DNA of 64,000 nucleotides from Actinomadura formosensis NBRC 14204 (GCF_001552155.1 NZ_BCQQ01000014.1:1-64000); one strand, 5' to 3'. Shown: positions 32,631 to 42,746, numbered from the stretch's first letter. Made by a program: numbers and translations. Notes: generated by a model not told the origin, from the letters alone.

Positions 32631-35206
32631 TCCGCGGTGGCCGGCGCACGCCCGAACGGGCCAGCCCCCGGCAGGCCGGACGGCGCGCCGGTGTACTCGC
32701 GGTACTCCGGCGGACGCGATCCGGACGCGCCGATCAGCACCCAGCGGTGCGTCCGGACGGCGCCGATGAGGAACTCGGCATCCGTCACCGCCCCCGCGTC
32801 CGCGACGATCAACGTGTCGAACTCCTGGCCGGGGGCGGTGAGGGCGGCGCCGAGCGGCGTCCCGATGACGACGTCGGCGGTGCGGAGCAGGACATCGCCC
32901 TCCACCGCCGCGCCGCCCTCCAGATAGGCGGTGAGCTGCTCGATCCTCGCCATGGCGCGGCGCTGATGGGCCGGGACGGCCGCCGGGTCCGCGGTGGGAT
33001 CGGCGCCGCAGATCTCCACCACGTTCTCCCGCGAGCGGGCCTCGGTCAGCGCCGCCGTCTCCACCTCGGCCGCGCGGGCGGACATCTCCGCCGCGGCCTC
33101 CTCGGTGCGCCGCGCGAGCACGGCCGCCGTCTCGGCCGCCGTCGCCGTGGCGGTCTCCGCGCCCGCGCGGGCCCGGGCCGCCGTCGCCAGCGCCTCCTCG
33201 CGGGACGTCCGGGCGGCGCTCACCCGGTCGGCGATCTCCTGCACCACCTGGTGCGCCGCCCGCGCCCGCAGCCCCGCCTCCGTCGCCCGCTCCACGGCCT
33301 GCGACGCGAGTCGCGCCTGCTCCCGGTGCTCGGCCCCGGCCTTCTCCCGCTCCGTCGCCAGCCAGGTCAGCTCCGTGCCGAGCCGCTCCTGCGCCTCCTG
33401 CGCCTGCCGCAGCCGCGCCCCGCCCTCGGACACGAACGTCGCCAGCCCCCGCCGCACCCGCTCCGCGTGCTCCGCCGCGTCCTTGGCCTCCCGCGCCCGC
33501 CGCGCCGCCTCGTCGGCGTCCCGCGCCCGGGCCTTGGCCTCGTCCCGCAGGGCCCGCAGCTCGGCCGGCGGCGACGCCACGTGCAGCCGCTGCCCCAGCG
33601 TCATCTTCCGGCGGACCGCCGACACCGCCGACTCCGCCGACACCAGCCGGTAGTAGGCGGCATGGCCCTCGGCGGCGGCGTCCGCGTCCGCCGCCGTCAG
33701 CCGGTGCGCCTCCTCCGCCGCGGCGGGCAGCGCCTCCCGCGCCCGCGCCAGCTCGTCGGTGAGGGACGCCTCGGTCTCCCGCGCCGCCCGCAGCTCGGAC
33801 CGCGCCGTCTTCTCCCGCTCGTCCAGCTGGATGCAGCGCGCGTAGGACGCGTCGGCCGTGCGGGTGAGGGCACCGGCCTCGTCCGACGTCCGGTCGGCCT
33901 CCGCCTGGAGCCGCTCCGCCTCCGCACGCGGCTCCTCCAGCTCGGCCTCGGCCTCGCTCTGGACGGCGGCGAACCGCTCCGCCTCCGTCTCGGCCGCCGC
34001 GGCCGCCCCCTCGGCCTCTTCCGCCGCGGTCCTCGCGTCCTCGATCGCGCTCCGCAGCGCCGCCTGCTCGGCCTCCAGTTCCGCGCCGCGCCGCAGGTTC
34101 TCCGCCTGGACGGCCCGGAGCGCCGCCGCGTCCCGCGGCCACTGCTCAAGCCACATCAGCCCGCGCCGCAGCAGCCGCGCCTCGGTCTGCCACGCCCGCC
34201 GCCACGCCTCCCCGACCGGCCGCAGCGCCGCCGACCGCACCCGCGTCTCCGGCGCCGACGGACCCTCCGCCGGGACGATCGGCTCCACGCCCTCGGGCGG
34301 CAGCACGGGAAGCGGCTCCGCCCGCGTCACGGTGGACGAGGTGTCAGGGGCCGGGGCGTTGGGGACCGGGGTGTCGGGGGCGGCGCCCACGGGCCTGAAC
34401 TCGACCGTCCCGTTGGACCCCGGGTCCCGCAGCGGCGGCGGCTCTTCGACGGGCGGCAGCGCCTGCGTCTGCACCGACTCCTCGACGGGCGGTTGCGTTT
34501 GCGGCGGCTCCTCGACGGGCGGTAGTGCCCGCGTCTGCACCGACCGCGCCTCCGCCGACTCCGGCCGCGTCTCGATCAGCAGCGAGAAGACCTCGGGATC
34601 GCCCTCCATGCTCCGCAGCAGGTCGGCGGCCTGCTCCGGAGTGGGCGCGATGAGGAGGGCCCGCGCGTCCGCCGCCGTGAGCTCCTTGACCGCCTCCCGG
34701 ACGGCGCCGGCCTCCCCGCCCTCTTCCACGTGGACGAGCCGCAGGGCTTCGGAGTCCGGCGGCTCGGGCGCCACCAGGAAGCGGGCGAGCACCTCCCACT
34801 CACCCGCGACCCGGCCGTCCCGCAACGCCCGCAACGCCGCCACATGCGGCGCCCACCCGACCGGCGGAACGTCCTCGGGCACCTCCCGGAGCCGCGCGTC
34901 GATCCGCTCGTAGAACTCGATCAACGGCCCGTAGACGCTCGCGACCAGCTCGCTTCCGCCCCAGCCCCCGTCCGCCGGAGCCGGTGCGTCCGCCGCCTCG
35001 GTGTCCGCCGCCTCGGTGTCCGGGACGTCGGTGTCCGGGACGTCGGTGTCCGGTACGTCGTGCACAGCCTCCTCAGCAGCCTCGTCCGCCGTGTCACCGG
35101 CGCTCGCCGTGCTCTGCCGGTCCTGTTCCCGTTCGTCCTCGGTGGGCTGGGCAGAGACGCTCGGAGGCGCGTTGTCGGGCCCGTTGGGTTCTTCTGGGTG
35201 TTCCAC
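32627..35206 (-). CDS. Coiled-coil protein resembling a degenerate SF1 helicase, 859 aa
   Basis: An acidic N-tail with VPDTD/VPDTE/EAADT repeats (about 50-72) is followed by a helical region. Near 155-180 HVEEGGEAGAVREAVKELTA occupies the place of a Walker A loop, but GxGKT is absent; next is RALLIAPTPEQAADLL, as in motif Ia. Residues 330-720 are long Ala/Glu/Arg heptads. The C-terminus has EFDTLIVADAGAVTDAEFLI (motif II-like, with ADA where DEA is expected) and HRWVLIGASGSRPPEYREY (motif III-like, lacking GD.QQL). The order suggests a helicase that lost ATP binding and gained a coiled-coil insertion. The start is GTG. Function unknown. Confidence 0.7.
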   Translation of the reverse strand: MEHPEEPNGPDNAPPSVSAQPTEDEREQDRQSTASAGDTADEAAEEAVHDVPDTDVPDTDVPDTEAADTEAADAPAPADGGWGGSELVASVYGPLIEFYERIDARLREVPEDVPPVGWAPHVAALRALRDGRVAGEWEVLARFLVAPEPPDSEALRLVHVEEGGEAGAVREAVKELTAADARALLIAPTPEQAADLLRSMEGDPEVFSLLIETRPESAEARSVQTRALPPVEEPPQTQPPVEESVQTQALPPVEEPPPLRDPGSNGTVEFRPVGAAPDTPVPNAPAPDTSSTVTRAEPLPVLPPEGVEPIVPAEGPSAPETRVRSAALRPVGEAWRRAWQTEARLLRRGLMWLEQWPRDAAALRAVQAENLRRGAELEAEQAALRSAIEDARTAAEEAEGAAAAAETEAERFAAVQSEAEAELEEPRAEAERLQAEADRTSDEAGALTRTADASYARCIQLDEREKTARSELRAARETEASLTDELARAREALPAAAEEAHRLTAADADAAAEGHAAYYRLVSAESAVSAVRRKMTLGQRLHVASPPAELRALRDEAKARARDADEAARRAREAKDAAEHAERVRRGLATFVSEGGARLRQAQEAQERLGTELTWLATEREKAGAEHREQARLASQAVERATEAGLRARAAHQVVQEIADRVSAARTSREEALATAARARAGAETATATAAETAAVLARRTEEAAAEMSARAAEVETAALTEARSRENVVEICGADPTADPAAVPAHQRRAMARIEQLTAYLEGGAAVEGDVLLRTADVVIGTPLGAALTAPGQEFDTLIVADAGAVTDAEFLIGAVRTHRWVLIGASGSRPPEYREYTGAPSGLPGAGPFGRAPATAD

Positions 35207-35286
35207 GACGCCATCCCGTCCCAGATCGTCCGTCCGGGGCCGTATCTTCCCCTTCTGCCGGGGACTAACGTCTCACAGGTCGGAGA

Positions 35287-36330
35287 TCAGTGGTGACCGG
35301 CCAGGGCGGCGTGATGATCTTCACCGGGGCGGGGCTCGGGGTCGGCGTGGACGAGGGCGCCGGACAGGCGGGGCAGGGCGTGCAGGAGGCTGTGCTCGGC
35401 GTCCACGGCCACCTGATGGGCCCGGACGAGGGTGGCGGCCGGGTCGACCACGACGTCGCATTCGGCGCGCAGGCTGTGGCCTATCCAGCGGAGGCGCACG
35501 TCGCCCACGGCCAGGACGCCCGGGGTTGCGGCGAGGGCCGACTCGGCGCGGTCGACCAGTGCGGGGTCCACGGCGTCCATGAGGCGGCGCCAGACCTCGC
35601 GGGCCGTTTGCCAGAGGACGGTCGAGATGACGACGGTGATCAGCAGGCCGACCACCGGGTCGGCCCAAGGGGCGCCCAGGGCGACGCCTGCGGCGCCCAG
35701 AAGGACGGCCAGGGAGGCGAAACCGTCTGTGCGGGCGTGCATCCCGTCGGCGACCAGGGCCGCCGAGCCTATGCGGCGGCCTACACGGATGCGGTAGCGC
35801 GCCACGAGTTCGTTGCCCAGGAAGCCGACCAGGGCCGCGCCCGCCACGGCCGGCAGGTGGTCCACGGGCTGCGGGTGTGCCAGGCGTTCGACGGCGGCGT
35901 ATCCGGCGGCCAGGCAGGAGGCGGCGATGGCCAGGACGATGACGATCCCCGCAAGGTCTTCCGCGCGGCCGTAGCCGTAGGTGTAGCGGCGGGTGGGCGG
36001 GCGCCTGCCGAGGAGGAAGGCCACCGCCAGCGGGACGGCCGTCAGCGCGTCGGCGGCGTTGTGGAGGGTGTCGCCCAGGAGGGCCACCGAGCCGGTGAAC
36101 GCGACCACCGCCGCCTGGAGGACGGTGGTCGCGCCCAGCCCGGCGAGCGAGATCCACAGGGCGCGCATGCCCTGGGCGCTCGCCTCCATCGCCGAGTCCA
36201 CCTTGTCGGCCGCCTCGTGGGAGTGCGGCCGGATGATGTGCCGCAGCCGCCCCCGCCCGCGACCGTGGCCGTGTCCATGCCCGTGACCATGCCCGTGACC
36301 GTGTCCATGCCCGTGACCGTGTCCGCTCAT
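35287..36330 (-). CDS. Cation diffusion facilitator (zinc/divalent metal exporter), 347 aa
   Basis: A His-Gly tail MSGHGHGHGHGHGHGHGHGH and a second HSHE cluster precede six membrane segments. Metal-site pairs are HNAAD (segment 2) and HARTD (segment 5), as in CDF proteins. A cytosolic ferredoxin-like domain follows (about 245-330, ending ALPRLSGALVHADPEP). It should export Zn or a similar metal by proton exchange. The frame is open 295 codons further upstream, but the start is clearly at the His tail. Confidence 0.93.
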   Translation of the reverse strand: MSGHGHGHGHGHGHGHGHGHGHGRGRGRLRHIIRPHSHEAADKVDSAMEASAQGMRALWISLAGLGATTVLQAAVVAFTGSVALLGDTLHNAADALTAVPLAVAFLLGRRPPTRRYTYGYGRAEDLAGIVIVLAIAASCLAAGYAAVERLAHPQPVDHLPAVAGAALVGFLGNELVARYRIRVGRRIGSAALVADGMHARTDGFASLAVLLGAAGVALGAPWADPVVGLLITVVISTVLWQTAREVWRRLMDAVDPALVDRAESALAATPGVLAVGDVRLRWIGHSLRAECDVVVDPAATLVRAHQVAVDAEHSLLHALPRLSGALVHADPEPRPGEDHHAALAGHH

Positions 36331-36404
36331 GGGTCCACGATGAACCACGAATCCCGTTGCAGCATCTCGACAACTGCAGTGTTGCCGCAGGTACGGGGGC
36401 TGTG

Positions 36405-37421
36405 TCAGTGCGGGTTCGTGGCCAGTAGCTCCGCCAGGAGGTCGTCCAGGGTGACGATGCCCGCGAACTCGCCCCGGGCGTCGTTCACCACGGCGAGCTG
36501 GGCGCGGGCGCGGCGCATGCGGCTCACCGCGTCCAGGACGGTCGTCTCCGCCGTGAGAACGGGCGCCGGGTGCGCGAGTTCGCCCGCGTGGCGCTCGCCG
36601 TCCGGTTCGGTGATGGCGGCGCGGACGTGCACGATACCGGTCATCGCGCCGTCCGCGGCGCGGACGAGCAGCCGGCTGTGGCCGCTCGCGGTCGCGGTCC
36701 GGCGGATCTGCGCGGCGGTCGCGTCCGCGCCGATCGTGGTGACGGACGTGGCGGGCACCACGAGGGGGCCGACGGTGGCCTCGCGCGCGGAGATGGCCCG
36801 GCGGAGCAGTTCGTGGTCGCGCCGGCCGATGAGGCCGAGGCGGCGGGACTCGCCGACCAGGTGGCTGAGCCGCGCCGGGTCGGTGTGGCTGTCCAGCTCG
36901 TTCTTCGGCGTGACGCGGATGAGCCGCAGCAGCGCGTTCGTCGTCGCGTTCAGCGCCGACAGGATCGGCCGCGACACCTTCGCGAACGCGCGGAACGGCA
37001 GGGCCAGGATGAGCGCCGACCGTTCCGGGTGCGCGATCGCCCACGACTTCGGCGCCATCTCGCCGACGACCATGTGCAGGAACGTGACGACGGTGAGCGC
37101 GGTGCCGAGCGCGATGGCCTTCACGCCGGCCTCGGGGACGCCGAGCCCGTGCAGCGGCGGTTCGAGGACGTGCTCGAACGCGGGCTCGGTGACGATCGCG
37201 AGGCCCAGCGAGCACATCGTGATGCCGAACTGCGCGCCGGCGAGCATCAGCGACAGCTCGCGGACCCCCGCGACGGCGGCGACGGCGGGGCGGCTGCCCT
37301 TCGCCGCGGCGCGTTCGAGCTGCGGGCGGTTGGCCGCGACCAGGGCGAACTCGGCCGCGACGAAGAAGCCGTTCCCGATCAGCAGCAGGACGGTGATGAG
37401 CAGTGACGGCAGCGGGTTCAC
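36405..37421 (-). CDS. CNNM/CorC (hemolysin-C) family membrane protein, short form, 338 aa
   Basis: N-terminal CNNM domain with about four membrane segments (MVVGEMAPKSWAIAHPE motif) and a CBS pair (about 200-330), ending without the CorC_HlyC domain carried by its upstream paralogue. The start is a GTG overlapping the paralogue's TGA (GTGA) with GGAGG four bases ahead. The family is tied to Mg or other divalent cation homeostasis. Tandem non-identical pairs like this probably form hetero-oligomers; that is an inference. Confidence 0.88.
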   Translation of the reverse strand: MNPLPSLLITVLLLIGNGFFVAAEFALVAANRPQLERAAAKGSRPAVAAVAGVRELSLMLAGAQFGITMCSLGLAIVTEPAFEHVLEPPLHGLGVPEAGVKAIALGTALTVVTFLHMVVGEMAPKSWAIAHPERSALILALPFRAFAKVSRPILSALNATTNALLRLIRVTPKNELDSHTDPARLSHLVGESRRLGLIGRRDHELLRRAISAREATVGPLVVPATSVTTIGADATAAQIRRTATASGHSRLLVRAADGAMTGIVHVRAAITEPDGERHAGELAHPAPVLTAETTVLDAVSRMRRARAQLAVVNDARGEFAGIVTLDDLLAELLATNPH

Positions 37422-38743
37422 GACACCTCCGCCGACGCGGTGGCGGTCGCCCTGATCAGGATCTTCTCGGCGACGCGCCGGGCCACGCTCACGACCTCCA
37501 GCTCGACCGTGCCGGTGTCGAGGTCGATGGTGAGGCGGTCGCCGGGGGACGGCAGCCGCCGCAGCTCGGCCATGACGAGCCCGCCGAGGGTGTCGTAGGC
37601 GTCGCCTTCGGGCAGGTCGAGCCCGGTGAGCCGACCGACCTCGTCGATGCGCATGCCCGCGTCGACGAGCCATGACCCGTCCGGCCCGGACGTCGGCGCC
37701 TCCGCCAGGCCGTCGGTCTCGTCGGTGATCTCGCCGACGAGCTCTTCGGCGACGTCCTCGAAGGTGAGGATGCCGGCGAGCCCGCCGTACTCGTCCACGA
37801 CGCAGGCGAACTCCTGGCGGGAGTCGCGCATCCGCTCGATGACCCCGTACAGCGGCTGGCTGCCGGGGACGAGCAGCGCCGGGCGGGCGATCCGGCCGAC
37901 CGGGGTGGACGGGTCGAGGGTGTCGTCGGCGACCTCGCGGACGCCCGCGACGCCGACGATGTCGTCGACCTCCGTCCCGTAGACGGGGTAGGCGCTGTGC
38001 CCGGTCTCGCGGATCAGTGCGATGAGGTCGGCGACGGGCGCGGTCGCCGGCAGCGTCCGGACCTGCGGGCGGGGCACCATGACCTCGTCGGCCGTCAGGT
38101 CGCCGAACGACAGGGCGCGCTCCAGCAGGCCGGACAGGTCGGCGGGCAGGTGCCCGGCGCTGTGCGACTTGCCGATGATGTCGCCGAGCTCCTCCAGCGT
38201 CACCCCGCCGTGCAGCTCCTCGACGGGCTCGACGCCCACGGCGCGCAGCAGCCGCTCCGCCGCGCGGTCGAACAGCCGGATCAGCGGCCCGGCGACCGTC
38301 AGGTACACGAGGGTGGACGCGGCCAAAGCGCGCGCCAGCGACTCCGCGCGCGCCAGGGCGAGGTTCTTCGGGAACAGCTCGCCCAGGAGCATCTGGATGA
38401 GCGTCGCCAAGACGAAGCCGGTGGCGAGCGCGATCGCACCCGTCGCCCCCTTGGGGACGCCCACGACCTCCAGAAGCGGCTGTATCAGCTCGGCCAGGGC
38501 CGGCTTGGCGATGAAACCGACGATCAGCGTCGTCATCGTGATGCCGAGCTGCGCGCCCGACAGCATGAACGACAGCCGGCCGATGACCTTGAGGGCTCTT
38601 CTGGCGGCCACGTCGCCGCGTTCGGCGGCCTGTCCGAGCGTCGCGCGGTCGGCGGCGACGTAGGTGAACTCCTGTGCGACGAAGTACCCGGTGGCGGCAG
38701 TGAGAAGGATCACCGCGAGCACTCCCAGCGCCGCGCTCACCAT
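37418..38743 (-). CDS. CNNM/CorC family protein with CBS pair and CorC_HlyC domain, 441 aa
   Basis: Three to four membrane segments in 1-145 with LLGELFPKNLALARAE, CBS domains at about 205-330 (MVPRPQVRTLPA, VVDEYGGLAGILTFEDV) and the C-terminal CorC_HlyC domain at about 345-430 (LVDAGMRIDEVGRLTGLDLP, DTLGGLVMAELRRLPSPGD). This is full family length. It is first in a two-gene unit with its shorter paralogue. Confidence 0.92.
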   Translation of the reverse strand: MVSAALGVLAVILLTAATGYFVAQEFTYVAADRATLGQAAERGDVAARRALKVIGRLSFMLSGAQLGITMTTLIVGFIAKPALAELIQPLLEVVGVPKGATGAIALATGFVLATLIQMLLGELFPKNLALARAESLARALAASTLVYLTVAGPLIRLFDRAAERLLRAVGVEPVEELHGGVTLEELGDIIGKSHSAGHLPADLSGLLERALSFGDLTADEVMVPRPQVRTLPATAPVADLIALIRETGHSAYPVYGTEVDDIVGVAGVREVADDTLDPSTPVGRIARPALLVPGSQPLYGVIERMRDSRQEFACVVDEYGGLAGILTFEDVAEELVGEITDETDGLAEAPTSGPDGSWLVDAGMRIDEVGRLTGLDLPEGDAYDTLGGLVMAELRRLPSPGDRLTIDLDTGTVELEVVSVARRVAEKILIRATATASAEVS

Positions 38744-39087
38744 GAGGCACCGGGTCTATGACTGGGGTCCGACACCGCGGACTCACCACTCCTCTCGTAA
38801 TCGGCCTACCTGCGTAACGTCATCGTGAACAACGACGTTCCCGGTGCACAGGGTACGGGGCGGTGCCGATCTGTCCCTTGGCCAGAGGTCCTTTTACGTG
38901 ATTCAGCGCTGGGCGAGAGGACCTTGCCTCCGTTAGTGTCACGGATCACACTTATATGAGAGTGTACGTCCGATACTGAACCGATCCGTGCTCCCGGACC
39001 GGTGCAGCGAAGGGCGGGCTCAGGGGGGCCGGAGAAGCGATCGCGGGGCAGACGTTGGACCACAGCGGGGCCGGGGCCGCCGCGCCC
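38744..39087. promoter_or_regulatory. Divergent intergenic region upstream of the pknG cluster, with dyads
   Basis: An A+T-rich island near 38941-38990 carries nested dyads: ACACT (38948-38952) with AGTGT (38961-38965) around TATATGAG, and an outer ACGGATC (38941-38947) with GATCCGT (38983-38989). It is the likely control region of the downstream operon. No promoter boxes with ideal spacing were found. Confidence 0.45.
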
Positions 39088-40302
39088 ATGAGCCGTGAAG
39101 GCGTCGACCATGCCCTGCGCAAGCTCCAGGACGAGCGGGAGCGCATCTCCGCGTCGCTGGATGAGCTCGACCGGCACCCGGGCGTCCGGCTGCTGAAGGG
39201 CGCCCGGCTCACCGGCGAGACGTGTCGCCGGTGGGAGGAGGTGCGGTCCCGGCTGACGACGCTGTGGCTGCTCTTCGACGCCTACCAGCGCGTCCTGGAC
39301 GAGGCGTGCGAACTGCGCGCGCGGTCGGCCCGTCCGGACGCGGCGAGGCTGACCGAACTGTCGGAGATGCTGGCGGGCTTCTCGGTGGAGCTGCCGGGCG
39401 GTGAGATCCCGCTGGAGCACCGCACGCTGCTCGGCCCGCGGGAGCGCCGCATCACGCTGGACGAGGCCGTCGCCATGATGTCGGACGCCTACGAGTTCGT
39501 CGCCCGGGAGGTCGCCGCCGCCGACACCGCCTGGACGGCGCTCCTGCAGCCCCTGGAGCAGGCCGAGGAGGGCTGGCGGAGGGCGGCCCGGCTGGCGCAC
39601 CTGCTGGACGGCACCCGGCATCCCGAACTCGACCGGGTCGGCCGCGAGCTGTCGGCGCTCGGCCGCATCGTCCGCACCGATCCGCTGTCGCTCGTCCACG
39701 ACGGGCACCCGGACACCGGCCGCCTCGACCGTGTCCGCGCCGTGCTGACCGCGCTCGGCGACGAACTCGCCGGCGTCGCCCGGATGCGCGACGACTACGC
39801 CGAGCTCCTCGCCGGGGTCACGGCCACGGTCGAGGAGGTCGAGGACACCGAGCGGCGCGCCCATGAGGCGTACGCGGCCGCCCTCGTCAAGATCCACTCA
39901 CCGAACCTGCCGGCGCCGGCGCGCGATCTCGGCAGTGCGCTCCGCGACCGGCTCGTCGCGCTCGAACGGCTCCGCGAGGCGGGCCGCTGGGTCGAGATGG
40001 CGGGCCGTTTCGCCGAGCTCGAACGCGCCGCCGAGGAGGCGCTGGAACGGGCCCGCGGTGATCTGCGTCTCAGCGCCGGCCTGATCGACCGGCGGGGTGA
40101 ACTGCGCGGGCGGCTGGAGGCGTACCGGGCGAAGGCGGCGCGGCTCGGCCTGGCCGAGGACGAGGGGCTCACCAAGCTGCACGCGGAGGCCCGCGAGGTG
40201 CTGTGGACGGCCCCTTGCGATCTGCGCAGGGCGACGGCGATCCTCGCGGAGTACCAGCGGGAGATCAGGGCGGGCGAGAGCGAGACGGGGACGCGGCGAT
40301 GA
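39088..40302 (+). CDS. Coiled-coil protein leading the pknG cluster, 404 aa
   Basis: Almost entirely helical, with long Glu/Arg/Leu/Ala heptads (about 15-90, 270-400) and no membrane segment, signal peptide or catalytic motif. Its stop overlaps the pknG start by ATGA, so both are coupled. It has no counterpart in the mycobacterial pknG operon. The ATG at 39088 is chosen; an in-frame TTG at 39055 would add 11 residues, and neither has a clear ribosome binding site. Possibly a scaffold or adaptor for the kinase. Confidence 0.7.
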   Translation: MSREGVDHALRKLQDERERISASLDELDRHPGVRLLKGARLTGETCRRWEEVRSRLTTLWLLFDAYQRVLDEACELRARSARPDAARLTELSEMLAGFSVELPGGEIPLEHRTLLGPRERRITLDEAVAMMSDAYEFVAREVAAADTAWTALLQPLEQAEEGWRRAARLAHLLDGTRHPELDRVGRELSALGRIVRTDPLSLVHDGHPDTGRLDRVRAVLTALGDELAGVARMRDDYAELLAGVTATVEEVEDTERRAHEAYAAALVKIHSPNLPAPARDLGSALRDRLVALERLREAGRWVEMAGRFAELERAAEEALERARGDLRLSAGLIDRRGELRGRLEAYRAKAARLGLAEDEGLTKLHAEAREVLWTAPCDLRRATAILAEYQREIRAGESETGTRR

Positions 40303-42746
40303 ACCGATGCACCCAGCCCGGCTGCGCGGGTGAGGTGGACGCGGACGGCTTCTGCGACGTCTGCGGCATGGCTCCCGCCGCCGGAGCCGAAACCCCCTCC
40401 GTCCCCGCCACCCCCTCTGTTCCGGCCGCCGGAGCCGTCCCCGCCCCGGCCGTCCCCGCCGACCCCGCGAGAGCCGGATACACGGCGGCGGCGCCGGTGC
40501 GGGTTCCGGCCGCGGTGACCACGCGGACCCCCGCCGCTCCCCCGACGACCCGGGAGCCGGGGCCGTCCGTCCCGAGCGGGCCCGCCGGGACATCCGGGAG
40601 TTCGGCGGGCAGCGGCCCGGGGACGGTCGGCTCCGGCCGGACGGCGTCGCGCGGCGGCACCCGGGGCACCGGCTCCAGCGGCTCGGCCCGGCGCGGGATG
40701 CTCGGCGCCGGGCTCGTCGAGGTCCCGCCCGTCCCGGCCCGCGACCCCGCCTCAGCGATCATGGAGAATCCGGAGGTGCCGGAGAACCGGCGCTACTGCA
40801 GCCGGTGCGACGAGAAGGTCGGGCGGAGCCGGGGCGGGCGCCCGGGCCGCACCGAGGGGTTCTGCCGCAGCTGCGGGCACCCGTTCTCGTTCACGCCGAA
40901 GCTGCACGCGGGCGAGATGGTCGGCGGGCAGTACGAGGTGCTCGGCTGCCTCGCGCACGGCGGGCTCGGCTGGGTGTACCTGGCCCGCGACCACAACGTG
41001 AGCGAGCGGTGGGTCGTCCTGAAAGGGCTGCTCGACAGCGGGGACGCCGACTCGCTGGCCGCCGCGACCGCCGAGCGCGCGTTCCTCGCCGAGGTCGAGC
41101 ACCCCAACATCGTCAAGATCTACAACTTCGTCCAGCACGGCGACTCCGGCTACATCGTGATGGAGTACGTCGGCGGGCGCTCACTGAAGGACATCCTGCT
41201 CAGTGTCCGCGCCGAGCACGGCGACCAGGCGGCGCTGCCGCTCGGCCAGGTGATCGCGTACGGGCTGGAGGTGCTGAGCGCCCTCGGCTACCTGCACGGT
41301 GTCGGGCTGCTGTACTGCGACTTCAAGCCGGACAACGCGATCCAGTCCGAGGAGCAGCTCAAGCTGATCGACCTCGGCGGGGTCCGGCGGGCCTTCGACG
41401 TGGACGGCCCGATCTTCGGCACGCCCGGCTACCAGGCGCCCGAGATCGGCTCGCAGGGCCCGTCGATCACCTCCGACCTGTACACGGTGGGACGCGCGCT
41501 GGCCGTGCTCAGCTTCCCGTTCCGCGGCTACACCGGACGGCATCTGCGCAGCCTGCCGCCGCGCGACCAGGTGCCGCTCTTCCAGCGGCACGAGTCCTAC
41601 CACCGGCTGCTGCGGCGCGCGACGCACCCCGATCCGGCGCGCCGGTTCCAGAGCGCCGCCGAGATGGCCGAGCAGCTCACCGGCGTCCTGCGCGAGGTCC
41701 TGGCGGCCGAGGACGGACGTTCCCGTCCCGCGCCGTCGCCGCTGTTCGGGCCCGAGCAGCACACGGCCGGAACCGAGATCGTCGGCGGCCTGGAGGGGGA
41801 CGCGCGGGCGGGCGGCGCGGCGCCCGTCCTGGCGCCGCTGGAACCGCCGGCCGCCGCCGCGGCGCTGCCCGTCCCGCTCGTGTCGGCGGCCGATCCGGCC
41901 GCCGCGTTCCTGTCCGGGCTCACCGCGCGCGACCCCGGAGACCTGGCGGCGGCCCTCGGTTCCGCGCCGGTCGCGTCCCGGGAGGTGCGGCTCGCGCTGG
42001 TGCGCGTCCGCATCGAACTGGGCGATCTGGACGGCGCCGGCCGGCTCATCGAGGAGCTCGCGGCCGAGGCCCCGGACGACTGGCGCGTCGACTGGTACCG
42101 CGGTGTCCGCGCCCTCGCCGGCGGGCGCGGCACGGAGGCGGTCGCCGTCTTCAACGACCTGTACGACCTCGCGCCGGGGGAGCAGGCGCCCAAGCTGGCG
42201 CTCGCGTTCTGCTACGAGAGCTTCGGCGACATGGGCAACGCCGGCCACTTCCACGAGACGGTCTGGCGCACCGATCCGACCCACGTCAGCGCCGCGTTCG
42301 GGCTGGCCCGCACCTGTCTCGCCGCCGGTGACCGGGCCGCGGCCGAACGCGTCCTGGACTCGGTCCCCAGCATCTCCAGCCACTACCTCGCCGCGCAGCT
42401 CGCCGCCGTCGCCACCGCCGTCCGGGGGAGGAGCCCCGGCGAGCTGGACGCCGCCACGCTCACCGAGGCCGGCCGGCGGCTCGCGTCCCTGCGCCTGGAC
42501 ACCGAACGCGCCGCCGCGTTCACCGCCGAGGTCCTGGAGGCCGCGCTCGCCTGGGTCCGCGCCGGCCGCGCCCCGCTCCCGGCCGGTATGCGCCAGCGGA
42601 TCCTCGGCACGGAACTGGCCGAACCGGCGCTGCGCGCGAAGCTGGAGGAGACCTACCGGGTCCTCGCCAAGCTCGCGGACGGCGCCGGCCGGCGGCACGC
42701 GATGGTGAAACGGGCCAACGCCGTCCGCCCGAGGACGCTGCTATGA
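40299..42746 (+). CDS. pknG: Serine/threonine protein kinase PknG, 815 aa
   Basis: Order: a short zinc ribbon (Cys 4, 9, 19, 22), a disordered Pro/Ala/Thr linker, a rubredoxin-like knuckle (Cys pairs near 167/170 and 189/192), then a kinase domain about 208-470 with GGLGWVY, Lys in VVLKG, CDFKPDN at 340-346 replacing HRD, and DLGG at 358 instead of DFG; both substitutions are PknG hallmarks. A TPR-like helical repeat domain fills 540-815. In mycobacteria PknG phosphorylates the FHA protein GarA and tunes glutamate metabolism. Here an FHA protein is encoded four genes downstream. The extra N-terminal zinc ribbon resembles that of the FHA protein. Confidence 0.93.
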   Translation: MNRCTQPGCAGEVDADGFCDVCGMAPAAGAETPSVPATPSVPAAGAVPAPAVPADPARAGYTAAAPVRVPAAVTTRTPAAPPTTREPGPSVPSGPAGTSGSSAGSGPGTVGSGRTASRGGTRGTGSSGSARRGMLGAGLVEVPPVPARDPASAIMENPEVPENRRYCSRCDEKVGRSRGGRPGRTEGFCRSCGHPFSFTPKLHAGEMVGGQYEVLGCLAHGGLGWVYLARDHNVSERWVVLKGLLDSGDADSLAAATAERAFLAEVEHPNIVKIYNFVQHGDSGYIVMEYVGGRSLKDILLSVRAEHGDQAALPLGQVIAYGLEVLSALGYLHGVGLLYCDFKPDNAIQSEEQLKLIDLGGVRRAFDVDGPIFGTPGYQAPEIGSQGPSITSDLYTVGRALAVLSFPFRGYTGRHLRSLPPRDQVPLFQRHESYHRLLRRATHPDPARRFQSAAEMAEQLTGVLREVLAAEDGRSRPAPSPLFGPEQHTAGTEIVGGLEGDARAGGAAPVLAPLEPPAAAAALPVPLVSAADPAAAFLSGLTARDPGDLAAALGSAPVASREVRLALVRVRIELGDLDGAGRLIEELAAEAPDDWRVDWYRGVRALAGGRGTEAVAVFNDLYDLAPGEQAPKLALAFCYESFGDMGNAGHFHETVWRTDPTHVSAAFGLARTCLAAGDRAAAERVLDSVPSISSHYLAAQLAAVATAVRGRSPGELDAATLTEAGRRLASLRLDTERAAAFTAEVLEAALAWVRAGRAPLPAGMRQRILGTELAEPALRAKLEETYRVLAKLADGAGRRHAMVKRANAVRPRTLL

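Noticed and set aside
35290-37455. 721-codon plus-strand frame across the cation-efflux and CNNM genes
   Set aside because: It spans three gene boundaries of clearly recognisable proteins on the other strand.
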